Source of the DNA: Sclerodactyla briareus
Taxonomy: Eukaryota; Echinodermata; Holothuroidea; Dendrochirotida; Sclerodactylidae
Direction of reading: 5' to 3'
Length of the DNA stretch: 64,000 bases
Assembly (NCBI GenBank): GCA_026419785.1
Contig: JAODTK010005209.1
Location: 124,001 to 188,000, forward strand
Positions 47,801-56,800 of the stretch are shown piece by piece. Position 1 is the first letter of the stretch; every line of letters starts with the position of its first letter. The translations under genes and the position numbers were made by a program. The notes under the pieces are model-generated. The model had not been told where the DNA came from and did no database searches. It saw only the letters and a list, made by a program, of their open reading frames with translations.

Positions 47801-50800
47801 TTGACAAAATGTAGAGTACCATGGCTGCACAATTGATTGAGAGCGAGTTACTGGGATCCCCCTACTGTAATACACCTATATATAGCCATAAGTCCAGCAA
47901 TACAGTTGGCCCTACTGTACAGGTCAACAGCCTGATGGTGTCAGGTTACACCACATGGAATGCTGCAGTAGCATTGAGAGGGGGTGGTTGTGACTCCCTC
48001 GGGAAGTTTACTACTGGATTATAGATGTATATAAAGTGCATACTCTTTGACGATAGATGCTATTGCTATAGTTCATATTTTTTTCATTCCATCACCACTT
48101 ATTTCTATAATTATCGCTATATAAAATTGCATTATTATGAATATTTTACATTATTATTTCATAGACTTGAAGGTCATTCAGTTTCTACTTTGCATGCTCA
48201 TTCCAATTTCAAAGTTCGTTTGATTGTCTGACCTTTCGAAGATTATTTTGAGAATTTTGAAGTCAGAACTGGGTCATGGAATTTTCCGTTGCTATTTGTT
48301 TCGAATTTACCTGTATTGTTTGCACGTGACTAAAAGAACAATCACCGATCCGGCAACCAGGCGAGACACTGGTTGCGATCGCCTGTTCTGTCACTCCAAG
48401 CCGGGATAGTGGGGCATGACTGGGACTACATCATGCCGCAGCATGACCACCTGAAGCTATTGATCCTCTATGTGCCCTTGGCCTCAAATTTCTGAACACA
48501 TCATATATACTATTTGACAATGAATGTACTGACTAACCGTCATAATCCATCAATGTACTTCCACTTCCAATTATCTTAAACCCCCCCCCTCACCCTTACT
48601 CGTCACATTCTGGCAATTGTTGACGCATTCTGAACGGTCATCCCCATGGGTCCTAACGCTGTCACCAGAATTCTGGTTACATGTCGCATTGTTTGCAAAG
48701 TTATAGTAATTAGTTCCCAAATTTGATGCTTGAACAATTCACAGTTTTAACTTTGAGGTCTTCTTGACCACGGTTAGCTCAGACTTTTGTTGTGTGTGTG
48801 GCTTAGGTGGCTAGCTAATATGCTTGTCTCTTAGCCCAGTGTCCGACAACGGGCGACACCAACAAATCCGGTTGTTAGCTCGGACACCCGGTGTCGACAC
48901 CCCATATACTTTGATGTGAGGATATTGATGACAAGCTGTCATGATCATCCTGTACATTGTGTGGGAGTGGAAGCAACTTGACAGTTCAATCGAAATGGCA
49001 GAATCGACCCCTAGATGACCGTGGACCTCAATCTTAACATACTGACTGAATATACTGAATAACTGGTCATGTGAACAAACATTTGAAATCCTGTGGGAGT
49101 GGGAGAAAAAGTGTTTTGTTCTGTTTACTATCGAATGTCATTTCTGGCAAAAATTACCTTCAGATTACCTTTGACCTGAATTCCTGAACTTTCATATAAG
49201 CATGCATCACCAATAATACTGACCAACTTTCAAATATATCCATTGAAAGCATTGAGAAAATAAAGCAGTTTCGCATATTCCCACAAAATGGCCACATGTG
49301 TAGACCCTAGATGAGTTTTGACCTCAACCTATCTGAGCACCATAGATGACCCTCCAATCGACCACTCATTTATCAATGTGACCACCAGTTGATCCATCAA
49401 CGGATTTAAGAATGAAATTTGAATCATTGTGGACAGTTGGGTGAATGGATGGAAAGCCGCAGATTCGGACACCACACACACCCCACAAGCATGAATCGAG
49501 ATAAGGGTCAATGGGACTGACTGATCCATGGACCACGTTAAAACATTGTCCAACGCCAACACAATTAGATACCCAATAAATCCTCTGAAACCGATGTTTT
49601 CCTGTATTCCACAGCCGGAAGCTGGAAGTTCACCTGTTGAAAACATCGAGCCGACCAGCTTCCAAAATACTGGGGTGGAAGCCTGGCCGACCCTGATGGT
49701 GACCCCAAATGTCCCAGCAACAGGTATGAAAATACTTGAATAATCCCTGCCTGCCATAGAACAAACGCACGGGAAATATGCTTCATTGAATTGACCAGAC
49801 AGCATGCTCAAAAGTCAGAGAGTGCAGGGTCCAGTGCAGTGGTCTCTACTGTTGGTAGAGTGTCCCCAGTTGTAGTGTCAGCTTAAAACCACTCTGGCGG
49901 AATGTTGGTGTTCAAGTCCCTGTCGGGTCCTACCAAAGACTTTACTACTCGAGTAGGTCCGATACTGTGTTCGGCAAGTCTATAAAAAAATCTAAAAATA
50001 TATATGATGAAATAACTAAAATGCACCAGGCCCGCCACAAATGCATGTTGTGTTCTGTAACTATGGCAACTACCTCTGAGCATTGTGTTGGTTCAAATAT
50101 GGGGACCATATAAGGGAAAGGGGGAACCTGACCCCTTTTTTTTTTCTTTTTCCCAAAATGGTACATGTGAAAATCATCCAAGGTGATTAAACCCCCCCCC
50201 CCAAAAAAAAAAAAAAAAAAAAAAAAAAACACATTTTTCACCTCCCCTGTTTCAAACCCCTCTTTTCCTGATTGTTGCTGCCCATGCTCACAGATCTTGG
50301 TGATTCCCCATTTGGATAGAGTTTGTTACTCAACATTAAATACCTCTACTCAGAAGTAAACAGTGTAGATTTCTCTGAGGATTGCTTTGAAAATGTTCAT
50401 CGGCCACTGCTCTACCCATAAAAACAAACATAACGAATGATTCTTACAGGCAACTTCCTGAACTCCTATTGGCCAGACAGTGGGTGAAGCAGGGCATCTC
50501 ATATAACAATTATCCAATCATGCCAAATTATTCCATTTTACCAAGTAATTGGATGCTGAAGAGAATATCAGTGTAATATTGGTCAGGAAATGTTTATGCA
50601 TGCATAGGAAAGGGAAATCACTTTTTCCCCGAAATTCAAATGAGGACAATCCCCAATTTTTGTAGCCTCCTCCCGCATGTTTGTCTACATTCTCAGTTCC
50701 ACGAATTGCAAGGCCGTGGTTGTCAAATGTGAGTGTCATGATACCTGTCAACTGAACTGGCTCGGAACAAGGTCAGTTACACTCCACATGGCTTTGGGTA

Positions 50801-53800
50801 CTTACTCCGCGTTTATTACAAATTAGAGTAAATCAAAAAACCCTCAGGGGTAGGCAGGAACTTCTACATTGCCGTATTTACCTTTTGATACCCTGGTAGG
50901 GAACGTGGGAGTTCCTGTTGCCCGATCGTTTAATGTGTTGAGCTTATAACCCAGAGTTGTGGGTTCGAGACCACACGTTTTGCCCTTGAGCAAGTGCTTC
51001 ATCCCGATCGCTTCTCTCACCCAGGTGCTAAATGGCTACCGTGAGTACAACTTGTGTCAAAGTGCACTGCTGTGCACGCATATTCCGTTTGTGTGGGACC
51101 AACGAGTTTCCCACTACCAGGGTAATATTTTGTGAAGCGCACTTGAATACTACACCCTGTGTAAGTGCCATATAATTCTAAAATTTATATATAGCTATTC
51201 CTTTATATTAAAAACTGACTAGGGTTAGGTTCTGAAAGAAAACTTCCTAGTTCACAACATCTGAAAAGAAGATCTCATCTATTTCTTTGGCATTACCACT
51301 TTCATTCGATTCGCTGTGAAGGCACAAACATCCCCACCCCCGTGATGTTATCAACTCCTTTTTGAACATTTGAAAACCAACACGGCACGTGGTAGAAACC
51401 CCATCTTTTGGTGCATGGGTGTTGATATATCCACTTTACAAAAAAACTTTGCTAGTATAAAGTGAATCTGTTTACAGGCATATAACCATCTTACTGCAAG
51501 TGCACTGTTCTTCATATGTACCACATTGAAAGATGACTATGTGTTTTCCCTCGCAGGTCCGTAAATCTGTATAATTTGCTATCGTTATGGGCTTCATGGT
51601 GTACAACCGCTACGGCGCACCTACGACTCATTAGCAGTGGGGTTCGGGGAAGTTTACAGTAGGGACCATAATCACCTTCAGCTGGTTCTATACATTCAGA
51701 GAATACAGGAAATAACCGATCATGGGTTGACTGCATCTATTCCACTCTAATCCCCTGGGGACTTATTCTCAACATTATTAATGACCTCTCACTCATGGCA
51801 TAATACATAATACACAGACACACATTCGTAAATCATATACACTGCTAAATACTATCAATAGGGGCGTCCCCCTGTACTCGGCGGCCGTAGTCCCACTAGT
51901 CCGTGGCATCCGGTGTCCCACATCAATCCCTCGAGAGCCAGAGTCTAACTGGTTCTATGACGCCAATAGCTTGCTGTGGGGTCCCTCAGCCTGCCATGCG
52001 AGGTCCCGACTACCACGGTCAACTCCAAAGCGGCGACGGCGAGCAAGCTCCCAGCCCCCGGGGTCCCCCGGCGCAGAGAGTGCCTCCTTAAGCCCCAAGC
52101 CCCCCCGGCAACAGCCGTGGTCCCTCAACCCAGTTCCGTGCAATCGGCGTCCAACAGGATCGGGCCTATCACGCAGCCCCATTGGCTGTCTGTGTGATCC
52201 AGAGCATCAAACACAATTATTGGTATAGCCTCTCTCTTCAACTTGGACAGCGTGGTGCCATCAGCGATGACCCTCAAGTGAATGGTCATGGGGTAGGATA
52301 ATCTAACAGCACAACCCAATTTTTAATAAGGAAAAGCGTATATACTGTAACAAACTAACGAGTAATAATGGGGATATACTAAATTGATCCCCAAGAGCAT
52401 ATCATTTCGGCGGCAGTGCCATACAACCACTGGCTCTAAACTTCATTACCTAGTTCAGCGTTAAGGAGACGCGGTCCGAATCAACTATCTACATTAATAT
52501 TCGACTCAGTGATAGGACACCCCACGGCCCTGTATGCCTACTGGAATCGAATCACCTGTGTAACAATTAAGTGATGTCAGTAAAGGGCCATGGTGCTTTA
52601 ACAGTGTACCCATCCTTGGCAGATACACCGGTGGGGCTCCCACACCTCGAGGTCTCAGTCCCGAGCATAGATTAACTGCAAACGTCTCACTAAGTATCCA
52701 CAGGAATTTAGGATAAAGTGGGGCTATACAATGGGGGATCAATAAGAAATATCATAGGCCACCAGCAATAATGTAACCCATTTGTCAAATAACCAGCTGA
52801 CAATAACACTGTCACTCTAAAAACATGCACGTTCAATCCTCTATGGGAATTCACCTGTACCACTACAAGATCAACAGGTAGGGGAATTATTGGTCCAGTC
52901 ACAGAGACTGTTACCATGGCAACCAACTGTTCAAGAGCCTAGAAGTCCTCTGGGGCATACTAAGCCTCGGTCTACAATGGACATCATACAAGCCACAACC
53001 ATATAAAGTAAACAGAATTCGCACATACATAACATGTACAAATAGTCTTGTTAATAGAGTATTAATTTGCAATTGGCATATCAGATCTGAATGAATTGAA
53101 TATGCTGCTCAATACTAGAGGCATTCAGTATTTTGCCTTCAAACATTAAATCACATACACATGACATATCTGACTGCCATTAGTCTGGGAAGTTTCTTGG
53201 ACTCTCCATTTTGGGATTGAATCAAATTGGGATAATATGTTACTGGGGGTAAACATTCAATGCAAATGCAACTCCAATAGACACGTTTAAAACAATTGAA
53301 ATTGTGCTTGTACAGCAATGGCCAAGACGTAACTAGTCAATATAGCAGGATCCCCCGATGTAGCTAATCTGTGTACTCAACATGCAAATCAGTTATTAAG
53401 TTACATTGATGGAGACCAGCCTACTAGGGATCAACAGAAATAACTTTGACTCTTACCTTGTGATCCAGAGAATCAACACAATTAAATGGTATAGCCTCTC
53501 TTCACCTTGGACAAATAGCGGTGTGCCATCACAATGACCACAAGTGAATGGGCATCATGATGAAGGAGACATGTTTTAACCTGGAAAACTTTTAACTCTC
53601 TTCTTATGAGTGGTGTTGATCACCACTCAAGAACAAAGCAGGATTTCATCCAAACCAAGCCTGTCCCTAGTGCCCAATCGCCGAATAGACATTTCTTGTC
53701 GCTCCCCACCCCCCCTAACACAAGGCATAACATAAGCCTGCGTTCCAACTAAAAAACCCACACAGATGAGGGGGAGATGTGCTTCAGAGGCAATAAATCC

Positions 53801-56800
53801 TATAAGAGAAAGTAAGTGATACCGGAACAGAGGTTCTGCACCCGCTGTGTGGTTGCCTACCAGTTCCACCTGTTTGCCTAATCAATCACCATTAGTGGTT
53901 AAGACAGAGGCTGGCACAATCACATCATATTAGTCAGCAGGGGAGGAAGAGTGTGGTGGAGGCCATAGGCTGGACCCTCTAACACCAGTGGGAAGGGTGA
54001 GGGGCAAAATTAGTAGCCTGCTACAGTGGCATCAATATTTATCACATTTTGCACCGTGCCAGTGTGTGTTTTGCCCTTTGTGGTGGTTTTTGCTGCCTTA
54101 ATGATTGGGTATATACCTGGATGGTTGTCAGCATTGTGGGTATCACAGTTGGTAGAGCCCTGCTCACCACCCAGTAGAATAGGATCTGAATCCTTATAGG
54201 GTCTTTCTCGCTGAGTGCTCAGAACAGTACAGAGCTATGCCACCCTGGATGTCTGTTGAAACCAGAAATCCCCAGGTTGGGCACCCTTGGCAGGGTAGTC
54301 GTGATAGGTGTATACCCATCTCAAGAATCGTTCTAACAGGGTAGTAACTATGGAGCCCTTTCATGACTTGGGTACCCATGGCAGACCCTGTCAAGACAGG
54401 CTGTTATACTTGTGGCCCCGTTTTATCTAAGTTCCACGTCAAGGACAAAAGGGTTCAGTATGCACAAAAATGGTTGACATGGTTGAAAGGCATCACTCAA
54501 GACATGAGTGTCAGAGAACCTGTTGCCCATCTCAGTTGTTCAGACACTTTTTAGCAGCGCATCAAGTATGCACCATTGTCAAGCCTCCATGACTCCTAAA
54601 AATCAATGTAGTGATTCATAGCGAGAGAACCCAACATACCAATGCAGTCAACGCAGGTCCCCGGCCAAGGGTACCACGCGGCAACGGAGTACCACTCGGC
54701 AAAGGGTACACTCGGCCAAGGGTACACTCTGGCCAAGGGTACCACTAGGCCCAAGGGTACCACTTAGGACAAGGGTACCACCTCGGACAAATAATAACTC
54801 AACAAAGTAGGATCCAGCGGTGGCTATAAATTATGTCAAAGCCAACTTTAGCCATTGAGGGCATGTCCCATTTCCTTCAGGTATTCAAATAATTTCTAGA
54901 CCAGTGAGAGGGACATCAACTATGAGGTTGATGAACATCTGGTAGATTGGGGTCCAGATCCTGCTAATGCGGGTTGCACCGTCCTGGATGAGTTCTGTGA
55001 AAGCTGCCATATACTGTGGGTAATTGTGCATGATGCTAAGGTGGTTTGCTTGATGATAATAATGACGCATGATGCTGCCTGATAATTATGTGATAATAAT
55101 TATGATGATTATAAAAATGATGCTGTATGATGATAATATACTAATGATGATGTATTGATAATGATGTTGATGATGGTGCTGTTAGCACTGCAGATGCAGT
55201 ATATTAGTATTTGGGCCCATAAATGATTCCACTGCGCCTTTCGGCTGGAAAAGGACCACAATATAGGTAACATTGGGCAGAGATAGACCAAAACTGAATT
55301 TTTCCCCCCTTCATGAATTTTTGGCAAATCTCTTCCTGCCTCCCTTATACCCATACTGAACGCATTATACCTGGAGATGTATATCATCAGATTTATGTCT
55401 TTGAGCTCTGTACAGCGTGGGAAGATACCAGAGTCTTACTACATGAAAGACCAGCTCTTTGAGGAGGAGGGGCCCCACACCAAAGTGGTCAGCAAGAGCG
55501 GGCAAGCAAGATGATCAAGTATGAGTCCGAATCCCTGAGAGGCCGCGGGTATCAGGTGAAATTGGGGACATGTCAATTAGTTTTGACCCGTGGTGGCTGT
55601 GGTACAATGTAACAGTAAACAGTTTGGCAGCATGGACATTATTATGCAGTTTTAGTGCATGGAGATACCTGCTTAGCATAATTTAATGTCAGGCCTGGGC
55701 GGGGGGGGGGGGGGGGGTGGCAGCAACTCATACCCTCCCAAACCGCAAGTCGAAGGAAAAGGAAAAAGGAAAGAGAAATAAATGCTGTGACCAGCACCTA
55801 GCTGTGGGGGCTAATGATCCTGAAACTCCAGCCTGAGCTCACCTGTTGTGATGTCAGACGACCAGAACAGCAGTTTTCTGTCTTCTCCCCTGCAGCATGC
55901 TAGCCTAGCTTCACCAACTGCATTTCCTTCCGGACACTTCTTTTTCCAGTTTAGTATTATTTTTTGTTTTATTTTGGGTGAAATTCTCTAACTCCTCTGA
56001 AAAATTACAACATCATCCGGAATTTTGTTAGAGTGATGTTAATTTCTCCCTGGCGGTATCATAAGTTACCCTTGCTGCCATGGTCGATACTTCCTGATGT
56101 TGGATCTTGCAAACTTCAAAATCCCCCTTTGAAAATATTTAGCTAGGACTCCCGACAGCCTCTGTATTTTCTTTCTGAATTGGGGGGGGGGGGCATGCCT
56201 CTCTCCCCTACCCTCTGCCCTGTCACACCCTTGAGTAATGACTCTTGACATGGCTAATCAGAGAACTACAACTGTGTAACAAACTTTTACGTTTAACTGC
56301 ATTATACCTACCCGGGGTTGCATCAATGAATGGATCCAAATGAAAACTCATGCAGTGGCTAATAATTGCTCAGTCAGTTTACATGCTCAAGGGTAAAGGA
56401 GTGACATTTGCCTTTGTACAAGTGTCATTTGTGTTCAGAATTGTCTCCGGTTTTGATTGCTTCCCACCGTCTTTCAGGTGTTAGCATGTCAGTGACATTA
56501 AATCCCATTGAATTTAGCATACCCATTTGAAATTTTTGTGATTCCAGTCACCTAATCGGCTGACCCAATGCTGTATCGGCAAAGCCTGGCAGTTACAATA
56601 ACCTGGGTGGCCTCCCTATCGCCCATCTTGTTTTGGTTTGCCGGACAGCACTCTGTGAATCTTTTTATTGCCTCTTTCGCTACAATATGCATTTGAGGGT
56701 AAGAGCAGTGACAATTGTCCCATGAGAGTCAGAATGTTTCTCTCACACTTTTGTCCTTAGCCGAGATGCTCCTCTCCAACCCATGTGCTAAAAAATGGGA

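Larger units (their letters stand above)
44727..48368. mobile_element. Composite element with TGTCTCGCCTG terminal inverted repeats
   Basis: TGTCTCGCCTG at 44727-44737 faces its exact reverse complement CAGGCGAGACA at 48358-48368. The left end continues 'gagagacatagtggtcc' and a (CTGT)n tract. Inside are about 2.4 copies of a roughly 560-bp unit (45340-46710) and a complete smaller copy of the same family (46713-47311). There is no transposase-like frame, so it is non-autonomous or only repeat-derived. It fills most of the 5.9-kb intron between 43692 and 49615. Confidence 0.75.

Noticed and set aside
49329-49811. 160-codon - strand frame
   Set aside because: Shadow over the SEC14-like exon at 49615-49723.
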